Part shown: positions 1-11,630 of the stretch, piece by piece | Layout: each line of letters starts with the position of its first letter | Numbering within the stretch: position 1 is the stretch's first letter | Origin: Tachypleus tridentatus | Taxonomy: Eukaryota; Arthropoda; Merostomata; Xiphosura; Limulidae | DNA length: 64,000 nt | Reading direction: 5' to 3' | Assembly: GCF_004210375.1 (NCBI RefSeq) | Contig: NW_027467782.1 | Span: forward strand, 28,003,276 to 28,067,275 | Position numbers and translations under genes: made by a program | Notes under the pieces: generated by a model | Database searches by the model: none | What the model was told of the DNA's origin: nothing | The model's input: the letters and a program-made list of their open reading frames with translations, nothing else

Positions 1-270
1 GAAAAGTATTTTAATCTCAACATAAAAATTACTTTGCAAATGGACTGATCCATATATTCACTGACAAATCTTTACTCTAGTTTATTGAAAATACTCACTA
101 AAAATATTTTTTTGTTTGTGTAACACTTATAACATTAACTGAAAACTGCCAAACTATGGGAAGATATGCACACTATTATTTAAGGTTAGAAGTATTATGT
201 CAAAGAGATTTTAAATGAGTACAAAGAGGACACATGGTTGGTCAAATTGACCGAGCCCATGTTGAAAGAG
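1..270 (+). mobile_element. TTAA-flanked piggyBac-like non-autonomous element, right end (copy 0)
   Basis: This is the last ~270 bases of a repeat whose complete right part recurs at about 2930-3224 and 4705-4944. It ends in GTTGAAAGAG followed by TTAA (271-274), close to the GATGAGAGGG-TTAA terminus of the best-preserved copy. No coding capacity is seen. The left part is outside the window. Confidence 0.6.
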
Positions 271-274
271 TTAA

Positions 275-565
275 AAGTTAAGAATCTATAACATCTTTTA
301 GGACCAAAATAGAAATTGTCCATTTTGTTATCAGTTCTCACTCAAAATCTGGTTTTCATAAGTGCTGTTTATGTGCATTACATGTTTATGTTTTTGTTTT
401 AGTTTTTTATTAGCATATTTATAATATGGCATCCTAATTTCAGTTTTCATAAAATATCATGGTTTTAGGGATTTGGTCATAGTTGCATGTTCAGGCATAT
501 GAAAGTATGACTAATCATTAAAAATTATATAATACAGAATTTAACCTTTTGTTTCTTTGTGTCAG
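275..565. other. Unassigned intron, start of degenerate short tandem repeat
   Basis: AT-rich sequence before e1. Its first bases resemble the TTTTAGAACCAAAA word of the tandem repeat at 4949-5550. Nothing else is recognised. Confidence 0.4.
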
Positions 566-684
566 TGTGGAATTGCAATCTCTTGGATCCCTTCTTAACC
601 AGGTGATGACTGCTTTACTGCCCCTTCTTCAGTTTCACCCACAAGGAGTTGCTGCTATATTCCACTTTTAGTTGTTGAAAACAG
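566..684 (+). pseudogene. ATR: ATR remnant, exon e1 (HEAT region)
   Basis: This block lies between an AG acceptor and a GTATGT donor. It reads VELQSLGSLLNQVMTALLP and continues to a GVAAIFHF motif, matching the ATR segment that in human reads LGSLLSHVIVALLPL and then AAIFHYLIIENR. Just after IFHF the frame meets TAG because the T run at about 666-669 is one base short for the family reading, which would go on to VVENR. The exon then ends in phase 2 and fits e2. The single missing base could be a real frameshift or a homopolymer consensus error. Confidence 0.8.
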
Positions 685-799
685 GTATGTATGAAGTTCA
701 TATTTATTTATGTTATTCTTTTACAACTTTAGATTATTGGTTAATATGTTTGACTTTTTCATATGCCTGTCCACCATTTGTTACTAGAAATAAAAAATC

Positions 800-990
800 A
801 TGCTTTACACTTTGAGGCTGTGCATGCATTGTAAGCATGACAACCAAATCATACTGAGTAGTCAGACAAGAGTTAGCAGTGGATTTTGATAACTAGTTGT
901 TTTTCCTCAAAATTGTCAGTTAAAAATTGTGGGTGTCTAGTGCAGATGGCCAATGAATAAGTTTCTGTGAATATCTTAAAACAAAAACAA
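800..990 (+). mobile_element. Degraded tRNA-derived SINE body
   Basis: Pieces such as AAGAGTTAGCAGTGG, GATAACTAG and TAGTGCAGATGGCC line up in order with the body of the SINE at 3530-3793 (AAGAGTTGGCGGTGG, GATGACTAG, TAGCACAGATAGCC), followed by an A-rich end. It is much older than that copy; the tRNA-like head is hardly recognisable. Confidence 0.6.
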
Positions 991-1439
991 AGCATCTGTG
1001 CTAGAGACACAAATCAAGATCAACATTTTTGTAGGTGCAATTAAAGCTTTCATAAATATATTCATGTTTTTTGTACTAAAACAATTTTAGTAATACACAT
1101 TATGAAAATATAATATTGATGATATATCTACTAGTGCACTTTACCTTTGAGGATTATATTCTGTTATATCTTTATAAGATAAATGTTTAATATTCTCTTC
1201 TTCTATGATAGAGCAATTCTGTACAAACATTTTTTTATATCTAATAAAAGAGCATTTAACTGATGGTTGGTATGAATTAATAACAGATCTGCACTTTAGA
1301 GCAATGTATGATTGCTTAAAAATTTAATGCTAGACATTATATTAAATTTTATAGTAAAGAGCAATTTCCTGTTGATCTGATGATTGTTCAGAATCATGGT
1401 GAGGTAAACAATTCTTGTCACATACTTAAAAGTAAAGAG

Positions 1440-1667
1440 CACTCTCACTCTCTATTAATGTTAGAGGACCTTTTACATCTTTCAGAGTCAAATACACTGC
1501 AAAGATCTGATTTACAGGTCTTGTTGCATCCTTTAGAACAAAGTTCCTCTTACATTTTCTGAGCCACAAACAATTTCATGAAGATGTAATAATATAAGCC
1601 CTACTGCATCTTTCAGAGCAAAAAACATTTTAATGAGGATATGATGCTATGTATCCCATTGCATCCT
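1440..1667. repeat. Degenerate ~50-58 bp tandem repeat, left part
   Basis: Irregular repeats of a unit containing ACAGGTCTTGTTGCATC, a TTTAGAAC word and TTTCATGA. The same unit continues at 4949-5550 on the other side of two TTAA elements. This suggests that the elements split one array. Confidence 0.55.
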
Positions 1668-1671
1668 TTTA

Positions 1672-3224
1672 CCCTATTCACTGAGGTATTTTTACAGTGC
1701 ATAACACGAGGGTTTAGTGTCATACATTAAAATGTTTATTAAATAACTTTGTGGTTATGTTATACCAATTAGAATAGCATAAAATATTAGCTAATAATCT
1801 ATATTTTAATAGCATATAAGTTTTAAGTTCTTAACTCTATAAGGTAATATTTGAAAAAATACAGAATTTTCCCTATCCTGTCATCATCCTTTAAAAAGTA
1901 TGAAATTGTACATAAACTATTCTCCATAAAATTGTCATTGCTCAGGTAAACCACTTTTATTATAGTCCTCAACGTTGTTTGGTTACAGAGTTATCAAATA
2001 TAAAATCAGACCCATTCTGCCACACCCACCCATCACATCTTTTCTTTCATAATTCATTAGTAGTTCACTCATACATTTAATTATATATTACCTATAACCA
2101 GCAGACACTCAAGGTTTTTCATCTATCAAATGTCGTGGTTGTATAACATTCTATTCTGAACAGTTAAATGTCAGTTTCTCTCAGAGTATGAACAATGTTC
2201 CTCTAAGAAATTTAATGACTAGCTTGGATTAATTTGTAATGACCATTGTTCTAGTCAGAAAGCCAGAAAAATTTTGAGGGTAATGGAATTTGTATACTTT
2301 TTGCATGTTATTAGTTTATATTGTTTGAGTAGTATTTAATTAAATACAACTCATTAATTGCAATACAATGAATAAATAGTATACAAAAATTAGGGTTAAC
2401 TCTCTTTAACAACCAAAGAAAAAAAAAATATTTGTGATGTATTTTATTTCTTGTTTTTCATGGTTATTTTTTATGTATAATAAAATAAAGATGCTTCTTG
2501 AGGCTCACATGTAAGCTGCTTTTACTAGCTTTAGTAGCTCGTTGGTAATGTAATTCAATAGCATAATGGAGCTGCACACGGAGTTATTTACAACTTACAA
2601 GCATCCAGAGAGTAGTAAGTCATGTCTCAAAATCAATAAAACAATTAAATTTAAATATAAATAAATGCATATTGTTACAAACTTAAAGCTAATTAGGATA
2701 AACAAATGGGTTGTTATATTACTATACAAAGTCATTATAGAAATTAAAGTAGGTAATTCAGATTTTATTTTATTTTTATGGTTGCACAGTTAATCGTAAT
2801 TACCAATCTCATTTTGAAGTGGGTTAGAGAAATAATATACATATATTATCAAATTTTGTGAAAAGAAACCATTTCAAATGTATTTAGGAAGTCTTAGGGA
2901 TTAAATAAAGGAATGTTGAGACTTTGAGATAAGGAAAAGTATTTTTAATTTAGATGTGAAAATTACTTGACACATGGACTTTAAAAAAATAAAAAATACT
3001 CAATATACTTATGGATAAATATTTATTTTATTTTATTAGAAATACTTCTAAAAATATGATATATTTGTATGTTAAAGACTTACAATATAAAATTAAACAC
3101 TGCCATATTTTGTGAAGATATACACACTATATTGAAAGTTAAAAGTATTAAATCTAAAAATATTTTAAACAAGTACAAAGAGGTCACATGGTTGGTCATA
3201 TAAATCGACCCTGTGTTGAGAGAG
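1672..3224 (+). mobile_element. TTAA-flanked piggyBac-like non-autonomous element (copy 1)
   Basis: This is about 1.55 kb, alignable over its length with copy 2 (3229-4944). It starts CCCTATTCACTGAGGT after TTTA and ends GTTGAGAGAG before TTAG, decayed versions of the CCCTCTCATC / GATGAGAGGG ends. Shared internal landmarks are TTTTAAGTTCTTAA, GGTTACAGAGTTATC and TATTTCTTG. No open frame of note. The CCC start and TTAA-like targets suggest the piggyBac superfamily, but no transposase supports it. Confidence 0.6.
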
Positions 3225-3228
3225 TTAG

Positions 3229-4944
3229 CTATTTCTCTCCTGGTGTCCTTTACTGCACATGATACAAAGTTTTAGTGTTTTACATTCAAACTTTTACCAA
3301 ACTGCTTTTTGTTTATGATACAACAATTATTATAACATAAGAACTTGACCAATAATTCATATTTTAATAGTATGTAAGTTTTAAGTTCTTAATTCTACAA
3401 GGTAATATTAAAGACATCCTGAATTTTCCTAAGTATTCTTCCTTCTCTCTCTGTTTTACCCACCACCCTTGAAAAGTACAAAATTAAGCTTAAAGTACTT
3501 ACTATAAAATTGTTGTTTCTCTCACTAACGGCTCGGCATGGCCAAGCGCAGCATGTATGCACTGTTTGGTGCGAATGGGATGCTAACCCATGACCCTCAG
3601 ATTACATGCTCGCCCTTTCAGCCGTGGGGTGTTATAATGTGACAGTCAATCCCACTATTCGTTGGTAAAAGAGTAGCCCAAGAGTTGGCGGTGGGTGGGG
3701 ATGACTAGCTGCCTTCCCTCTAGTCTTACACTGCTAAATTAGGGATGGCTAGCACAGATAGCCCTCAGTAGCTTTACGAAATTCTAAAACAAATCTCTCA
3801 CTAACTGTGATTGTTGTTACTTTCAATTTTATTTGGTTACAGAGCTATCAAATAGAAAATCAGATCCTCCCTTGCCATCTGTCACATCCTCCTTTCAGAA
3901 TTTGTTACTAATTCTCTTTACATTTAATTACATATTATTTGTAGATAGTAGAAAGTCGCTTTTCTTTTGTCAATTGATGTGTTAAATTATGTTTTGATTA
4001 GGTTGGCATGATTTTCACTTATAATACAACTTTGGTTCCCACAGGAATCACAATGACTAGCTTGGATAAAATTGTAAAGTCTTTTGTCACATAGTTAATC
4101 TGTGATCTTCAGTATATTATTTAAATAAATAATAATGGTTTAGTGCATTACTACCATTAGTATAAAAACAGGCTTAAGTTTCACTGACAATCAACAGCAA
4201 GAAACAAGAAGTTTTGGTAAATACTTTATTTCTTGATTTTCATGTTTGTTTGTTATTTATTATTATAAAAAAAACTAAAATTTAAAGTAGGGATCTTTTA
4301 GGTTAGTAAAGACTAAATTAGGTAAAATAAATAATATGATAAAAGTGTTTCACAAGGCACCCAAATGAACTGCATGTGCTCCAAGTGATTTAAACCTTAT
4401 AATGGCACAGATAGTAGCTAGGAAAGGTTCAAAGTGCAAGAAAACAATATTTGATTATAAATGTATGTGCACTATTATGAGCTTAAAACTACATCAGATA
4501 AACAAAAGCAGTTTCATGTTACAATTCTAAGAATAAAAGAGGGTAATTTAGTTTTTTTAATGGTGGTTAGAGATTAATCAAACTGACTGATCTGGTTTTA
4601 AGATAGGGTAGAGAAAATGAAAGGTGAAATATGAAGTTTTCTGGGAAAAACATTTGAAATGTATTTAAGTGGTTTTATAAATTGCACAAAGGAATACTGA
4701 AACTTTTTTGGACGAGAAAAAATATTTTTAATCTTTACACACTGCATCCTCAAAACAAATACATAATATATTTACAGACAAACCTTTATTGTAGTTTGTT
4801 AAAAATACTTCAAAAAAATATGATTTTGTTGTGTGTGAAAGACTTGTAATGTTAACTGAAAGACTACCAAGTTTCGTTAAGACTTGAAATGAGTGCAAAG
4901 AGGTCCTGTGTTTGGTCATTTTAACTGAATTCATGATGAGAGGG
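3229..4944 (+). mobile_element. TTAA-flanked piggyBac-like non-autonomous element (copy 2), interrupted by a SINE
   Basis: Head-to-tail neighbour of copy 1, about 1.44 kb without the inserted SINE. It ends GATGAGAGGG followed by an exact TTAA at 4945-4948, the inverted complement of the CCCTCTCATC start of copy 3 at 13254. No coding capacity is seen. Confidence 0.62.
3530..3793 (+). mobile_element. Young tRNA-derived SINE with an inverted internal segment
   Basis: A 264-bp SINE flanked by a perfect 12-bp target duplication TCTCTCACTAAC (3518-3529 and 3794-3805), sitting inside copy 2 of the TTAA element. It begins GGCTCGGCATGGCCAAGCG. The body runs through CTCGCCCTTTCAGCCGTGG to GATAGCCCTCAGTAGC and an A-rich end. 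Positions 3549-3605, which should hold the B box of the Pol III promoter, are reversed: the box-like GGGTTAGCATCCC is on the minus strand. Compare the older SINE at 45677, where the same part reads in the normal direction. Confidence 0.88.
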
Positions 4945-4948
4945 TTAA

Positions 4949-5550
4949 ATCAAATCATAACATTACAAGTCCCATTACAACTTTCTGAGCCAAGGAAAGT
5001 TCCATGAAGATATAATAATGCAGATCCTGCTGCTTCTTTCAAGGGCAATGACCCTTTCATGACTATCTGATATTACAGGTCTTGTTACATCATTTTAGAA
5101 CCAAAAATAATTTCATGACTATTTGACATTATAGGTCTTGTTACATTATTTAGAACCAAGAACACTTTCATGACTATTACAGGTCTTTTTGCATCGTTTA
5201 GAACCAAAAACATTTTTATGACTACCTAATATTACAGGTCTTGTAACATTTAGAGCTGAGAAAACTTTCATGGTGATGCAATGTTACAGGTCTACCAAAG
5301 GTGTTCAAAATCAAAATTATTTTCATAAGGATGTAACATTGTGTCCTTTTGAATGCACCACTTTCATAGTAATTTGATGTTGTAGGTTCTTTCATTTTTA
5401 AGAACACTCTTGATATGTTGTAACTGTAAAGGCCTATTTACATCCTTCCAAGTCCAGAACACTTTCTGGCTGATCCTTTTGCATTTATTGAAGTGAAGAA
5501 TATTTATGCTTTTATTTATACAGTGAAGAACAGATTCTACTAAAGTCGTA
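4949..5550. repeat. Degenerate ~50-58 bp tandem repeat, right part
   Basis: Five or more diverged units, each with TACAGGTCTTGTTACATC, a TTTAGAACCAA word and TTTCATGACTAT. It starts directly after the TTAA that closes copy 2. The short frames across it have no codon or family signal. Confidence 0.7.
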
Positions 5551-6661
5551 TTCAATGAATAATATTTGTAAAAATTATTAATTTAAAAGAGTGGAATAGA
5601 GATCATCAAAATAGTACAGGTGTTCTAAAATCGATAAGCTGTAAACATGGAGTTAAAATAGGTAAATATAGCTTTAGAAAATAATGTGGACACTATTTCT
5701 AGTCTTCTTTATTACTTTTTGTTGGCATTTCTAGTTGTAGGTCTGAAAACATAACCTTTGTAATTTGATTCCACCTATTTCTGTAGATTTTTGTTGATCC
5801 CCATTCCTTTGTTTTTACATTAACAATTTTACTAATCTTATTTTTTAAGTTTTTATTTCCATTTATGAAGAATAACTTGTCAGCCACATATGTCTACATG
5901 CATTCGGTTGAATGTTACATATTTTCCACCAGTTTATTGCTGCATAGGCTTTTGTTTTTCCCATCTGATTAAGCCAGGTAGTTTTGTGCCTGAGGTTTTG
6001 TATAAACTCACATTTAACAAGTGTTGAGTACAAAGACAGGTGCTTGTAACAACATTGCTTCTATTATGTATTTATAACTGTGTAAATCAACTTCTAGTGA
6101 AGTATAATAAACTTTAAATACATCATGGACATTCATGGCATTTCATATAGTAAACCTGTCTAGTTTTTGTTCAAAATACCTGCCCAGTTTTGCTATATGC
6201 TTGTGAAAGAATAATATGAACAAATTTTTAACAGTCATTAAATCACTTAATTAATTTATGTTTGGGTGATCTTAGCTATTCAAAATGAAGATTTTGAATG
6301 TTGTTTGAAGAATAAGTTTGATTTTTAAAGTGGTTTTATATCAGAATTTTAAGTAAATTCCTTTGCAATCCCTGTTATGAACACTATTGTAGATCTTGAC
6401 TCAAATATCTAACCCTCAAGTGTCATCTTAGAAAAGAAAAAGGAGCCTATTAGTTATATTGAAATTCAGTTTTTTATTGACACAAATGATTACAGTATTA
6501 AGTGTTATTTCCATAATAGTAAATGTTGATAAAAACTGCTTTTGTAGTGATTAATTTGATTACATTTTATTTGCACAAAAACAGTTAATTTCTGAAGTAT
6601 AACAAAAAATATTTTCCTTTTGTATATTGAAATACATTTTACTGTTTTACAATCCATACAG
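5551..6661. other. Unassigned intron
   Basis: AT-rich sequence up to e2. Short minus-strand frames near 5700-5890 show no recognisable family. I see nothing else. Confidence 0.4.
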
Positions 6662-6766
6662 GATGAATCTGAATGAGTACTTCCATGACTTATACTTCAT
6701 TCCAGAATTGGCTGAATTGACTGAAGTTAACACTGTCTTAAAGGAGTACATAGATAGACCCTCCAA
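6662..6766 (+). pseudogene. ATR: ATR remnant, exon e2 (HEAT region)
   Basis: The exon follows a T-rich tract and CATACAG and ends at a GTAAAT donor. It is 105 nt and enters and leaves in phase 2. After the split Arg codon shared with e1 it reads MNLNEYFHDLYFIPELAEL and then TEVNTVLKEYIDRP, aligning with the human segment around FLHEIYFLPDHPELKKIKAVLQEY. No stop or shift is seen in this exon. It is separated from e1 by a 6-kb intron packed with repeats. Confidence 0.82.
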
Positions 6767-7373
6767 GTAAATATATATTTTTATAAATTTAATTTGTTTT
6801 ATACCTCAGGTTACTGAGGTGTTTATATGGTGTTCATTACTGGTGGGATTTGTATGTTACATGATCTTGAGTTAGTTTGATTTTACCTACTACAATACTC
6901 GGAGCAGTTAGTGGAATTAATTATAGTGTTGACAACTTGTGGGAACCCATCAATAATTCTTGGATTAAGTTATTGTGTAATGTGCTATTAACTTTGCAGT
7001 TAAAATAGCAGAAAATAAAGTACTTTAATAACAAAAGAGGTTTTAACATTTTCTTATTTTCAGACAGACACGCATGCATATGTATGTATATCTGTTTGTA
7101 CATTAGATTTAAGTTAAAGTTGTTCAAGAACTTGTATTGGTAAATATAAACATGGTAAATAATTTTCTGATGAGTTCATAGTTAAAAATTCAATGCATGG
7201 AATATTTTTGTAGAGTAGAGCTTAGGAACAGTTTATGGTAAGATTAGAAAGCTTAGGAAAACCAATTAATTTCCATAAGTTAAAAACTTGCATTACTAAA
7301 TCTTTCAATAAATAAATATATAATACTTCAGTATGAAACATTATCTTATGTTTAGCTATTCTTTCTGTTATAG

Positions 7374-7487
7374 GCAAGCAGATTTTCATTCATTACTAAG
7401 CCATTCACTGAAAGGTGTCAGTCATGAAAACCTGGAAGTATGCTTCCATGCACTGCGAAAGTGAAACAGCTTCTCTGCTCACATCAA
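7374..7487 (+). pseudogene. ATR: ATR remnant, exon e3 (HEAT region)
   Basis: Acceptor TATAG and donor GTAAGT bound 114 nt. The reading is QADFHSLLSHSLKGVSHEN then LEVCFHALRK, matching the ATR repeat around LQLSMKAIQHENVDVRIHALTSLK. After ALRK the frame meets TGA at about 7461. One more A in the AAA run at 7458-7460 would restore VKQLLCSHQ, the family reading, and would give the phase-0 exit required by e4. This is therefore a one-base deletion or a homopolymer error. Confidence 0.82.
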
Positions 7488-7797
7488 GTAAGTTTTCTCA
7501 ACATTTAAAACGATTAAGTTGAGATAGTTAAGATTTATAACTTTATTCACTTGTTTGTGTACCAATTATATAGTAAACTTTTGTCTTTCTAAATTGAATT
7601 AGCAATTTGGTAAGCACTATGATAAAAGCAATGCATTATAACTTGAAAAATATTTAAAACACATTTCAGTCCTGAATGTTCTTTTCACAATACATTATAT
7701 GATGTTGAATAATTATTAACGAAAATCATAATAGGAACATTGTCATCTTTTATAGATATTGCAATGATAATGTTATGAAACACACAAAATGTTATAG

Positions 7798-8166
7798 TCT
7801 TGACTACATATTCACTCCTCTAATACTCACAGGAGGTGTATTTTAGGTTACAGTATTCACTCCTCTAATACACACAGGAGGTGTAGTTTAGGTTACAGTA
7901 TTCACTTCTTTAATACACACAGGAGGTGTAGTTTAGGCTACAGTATTCACTCCTTTAATACACAGGAGGTGTAGTTTAGGTTACAGTATTCACTCCTTTA
8001 ATACACACAGGAGGTGTAGTTTAGGTTACAGTATTCACCCTTTAATACACACAGGAGGTTATCATTTAGGATACATATTCACTCCTTTAATACTTACAGG
8101 AGGTTATCGTTTAGGTACATATTCACTCTAATAATCATAGGATGTTATAGTTCATGCTACAGTATC
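7798..8166. repeat. 45-bp minisatellite, about 8 units
   Basis: Tandem units built around TATTCACTCC, AATACACACAGGAGGTG and TTTAGGTTACAG, lying in the intron after e3. The first and last units are the most diverged and the middle ones nearly identical. Confidence 0.9.
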
Positions 8167-8219
8167 TAATCCTTTAATAGATATATATATATCTTTGGAT
8201 TTGTCAACTATCATCTGCC

Positions 8220-10260
8220 ATGAAACTGTTCATTGAGTGAATTAACTTGCTTCTCCTCATCCTACCCTTATTCTTCCTGAACATGTCAAACCTTTTCAGG
8301 TTGATGAGGATTTTGACAGCCTTTTTCTTATATGATTTAGCTTGGTCTTCCTTCACCCCTGCCTTCCAGTGTCACAACAGTATGTCTGTGGACCTACACT
8401 CATAGAAACCATTTTGTGATACCTGTGGTTATCAGAGCACAGATGGAACACTGTGTAGCTTTCTGCTTAACTCCAAACACACAAATCCTTTGTCCCTGTT
8501 GCAGAATCAGCTAGACCTAATATGGCTTTTTTCAACATTATTTTTTGGGCATGTTCTATTTTATCCATTTACCTGATTTCATGTTCTCTATCCTTCTTTG
8601 TTACGTGATACCTCCTTGGTCTACTATCAGGCTGAATGTTCATTTATAAATTCTGAACAATTAGAATAAGCGTGGAGGCAGATCATGTTTATCCCACAAT
8701 TTGTTTTCTATTCTTCATATCCTATTGACTCTCCTGCAGTGCTTGTCTACCATCCACCTCCTTTCTCAGGTAATCCAAATTGATCCTGAGGTTTGTTTTT
8801 TTTTCAAGAGATTGCCTCTGCCTTGATTACTTAAGAATTTTCTGTGGGTTTGTGGATGGCCAAGGTAGATATTACTAATGCTTACCTGCATATCTTGGTA
8901 TCTCTTCATTTGAAGTATTATCTTTGGATTATTCATGACAGAGTAGTTTATAAATTTCACACTCTGCCCTTCAAGTTAGCTTTGGCCCCATATGTCTATT
9001 ATTGGGTGGTCAAACCATTCACCCAACATTTACAAAAAAAGTTTATCCAATAGTGTGGTCTTTTGATCTTCTTGCTTACCATTGGATATGCCATCAGTGG
9101 GATACTCCTCACCTGAATGCATCTGCATATCCATCAGTACCAAATTACCTCTGTTTTGTTTTCTGTTTCCTCATCCTATTGCCATTTTTGTGAAGATTGG
9201 ACCAACAAAACTTGTATGTTTATCCTTCCATGCATCTTTTTCATAGGTGATTTCAATCATCCTTACCACTATGTGTCAAGTTCTTATGATTGCTCCTTCT
9301 TAGCTGACACAGTCATAGTTTCTGTAGCTGTTCCAGCTTCAGTTTACCCTCCATTATCTCTTCCTTTCTTCTAAATCCCTTCTATGTTTACCTTGATCAC
9401 TGGTGTTTCATCCAGTCTTCCATAGGTTATATCTTTATGGCTGATTTATATTCAGTCCTTGGTTAGTTGATCTGGTTTATCCCAAAAGGTTTTTTTTTTT
9501 AGTTTGTTCCATTTTTCATTCCTCTAGGGATGTTTATCAGCATAAGTGAAATCTCTTCCACTATTGATCATTGTGTTAGAGGTTTTGCTATTTCTTATAT
9601 TACAAATTTCCTCACTTGGCTGTTTGATCAGGGGCCTTCTGTCTCCTTGATTGTGGGTTATTGGCTTCCTTATCCCTCACTTTTATTTATCCAGTACCAT
9701 AAATTTCTTACCTTTCCTGTGATTTCCTTCTTGTCAAATTCCTTTCAGATATGTCATCCACCATGGCATGCTATTCTTCTGGATTGGGATGTCAATATGT
9801 TGTTTTATTGATTAAATCTATTTTACTTCTCCTTTTAGCATGCTGACATTATTTGTCAGATTTATTTACTGTTGAAATTTCACATACTCTTTATCATTAC
9901 ACATGTATTCTTTTTTTCTTGAATCTGTTTTCCTTCCCAAAACTTCTGCATTTCAGAAGATTAATTTTTCTTTTCACCAATTTCACTTCTTTCTATTTCC
10001 CATCTTTATATTATCAGTCAGGTTTGGATAATCTGTTTTGTCCTTTCCATGCTCTTTATTGTTATGTTGCCCACACAACTTCCTTCCCTAGTACCTTTTC
10101 ATTCCTTGGCAGACATCTTGTGTTTATGACCTTCCTGACCAGTTGGGTTCAGCTTTAGTTCAGTTGGTATTTTTTTATCATCTTCTTCCAGTAATTTCTT
10201 CTAGGTGTCTTCTCATCAGATTAGGCACCTTACCTTTCCCTGGTATTTCATCTCGGTCAT
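8220..10260 (+). mobile_element. DIRS-type (tyrosine recombinase) retrotransposon fossil 1
   Basis: A plus-strand fossil. Around 8844-9050 lies a reverse-transcriptase block (MAKVDITNAYLHI, then LPFKLALAPYVY) of the DIRS style DLKDAYFHI...LPFGLSLAPRVF. Around 9530-9830 lies a stretch like the start of a DIRS tyrosine recombinase. No terminal repeats are recognised. It is broken, with many breaks, and looks old. A relative lies at 47640. Confidence 0.65.
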
Positions 10261-10689
10261 ACCTTGGAGGAAGTAAAAGCATGAGAGGTAAGACTTCATA
10301 ATTTCAGGCCTTATCTGTGCTAAAAGCATCATCATCAACTTGACTGCTTCACTTTCTCCACCTGGCAGGATTGTCTAAAATTCAAGCAACAACCTATGAT
10401 TTTTATTTTAAAGAAATTTGGTACTAGAACAGAGGCATGACTGATAATGTTCCCAGTCTGAGATGATACAGGGTTTCTTAGCACATGGGCTGTGACCTAA
10501 AATTTGGTAGTAAGAAGGTGGGAAATAAAAGTGTGTCAGACAGAGTTTAAAGATAGATAATAATTTATGTATTTAAAAAAAATTCTTTTGATTTAGTGAG
10601 TGAGTTAGATGTTTTTGTACCAAAAGTACTTGCTGGGTTATGAAGGGCTATCAATGTTTATTAACTTTCCAAAGGATGACTGCCTTTCA
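10261..10689. other. Unassigned intron between transposon remnants
   Basis: No similarity recognised on either strand. It may belong to the LINE or to the DIRS fossil beside it. Confidence 0.3.
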
Positions 10690-11630
10690 GTACACTCCCT
10701 GAGAAATTGAAAGTTACTGAGTTGTTTATCTTTGTTTCTGTCTATCAGTTATTCAAGATGAGGAATACTGCTTAAGTCTTCATTAGTACAAACTGAAGAA
10801 AAAGCAGAATTTAATAACTTAGCCATTTCATAATAATCAGATACAAGTCTTCCTTTGTCATCCCTCAAGGGTCCGATCATCATCCTTACATTTTGTCTGT
10901 CTCTAATGTATTTACTGTCAATTTTATGTTTTAAGCAAAAATTATTTTACATTCTTTTGATGTCCTGATTACCTATTTGACCTTCTTGATCTTCTATAAT
11001 AACAATCAGTTTAAATTCCTTATATTTGTGATGCTTTTCTTTAATTTTATCTGTTTTATCCTTTGTCAGCTAACATGGTTTTTTTTACTTGCATCTGCTC
11101 TTTTCTTTCTGTATGAAACATATTTATTTTGAATATTGTAAAATTTTCTAAAGAAATTTTTATATTTGCTCAATGTCCCCAAATGGCTCAACTGCCCAAT
11201 ACACAACAAGTAATTCTTGTTGCATTCCTTAAAAGTTGCTTTTGAAAGTAGGAGTCAAAATATCATTATTACCAATTTCCAAATGCAGAAAAACACCAAA
11301 GTTAATATTGCAAAATCACTTTACCTGGATGTTCCCAAATTTTTATCTTCTCAACCACTTCTGTATTTGAAGTTAACAGTAAATCTAAAATAGCATTATT
11401 TCAAGTAAGTTTCTTGACCATTTGGTGAAGAAATTATATTGAACATTTTCCAGGATCCTTTCTCCCTCATGGTTTGATTCTAGTACTTCTCAATGTATGA
11501 AGTTAAGATCACTTATAATTATGACTTCATTAACAGCTGGAATCTTAATCTTGCCATAAAGGTTTTCTTTAATTTCTTCAGTTTCATCTGGTGGACTGTA
11601 ATAGATTCCTACTAAGAGATTTTCCCTTTA
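10690..11630 (-). mobile_element. LINE fragment (CR1/Jockey-like), antisense
   Basis: On the minus strand near 11620-11520 the reading YYSPPDETEEIKENLYGKI followed by VIIISDLNF is the end part of an APE-type LINE endonuclease (family pattern GxxYRPPN...VIMGDFN). Near 10890-10770, GPLRDDKGRLVSDYYEMA then LLNSAFSSVCTNED is the stretch before the reverse transcriptase. The reverse transcriptase itself is not present. Several stops and shifts occur. Its 5' side abuts the Gypsy-type fossil. Confidence 0.65.

Noticed and set aside
1380-1562. 60-codon open frame near the left edge
   Set aside because: It overlaps the degenerate tandem repeat and has no splice or family support.
3530-3793. tRNA gene from the A/B-box-like words
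   Set aside because: The tRNA-like part belongs to a SINE with a target duplication and body, and its B box is inverted. The same applies to 21153-21278.
9530-10158. Plus-strand Phe- and Ser-rich frames as host genes
   Set aside because: They fall in the DIRS fossil and in T-rich sequence; no independent gene signal.
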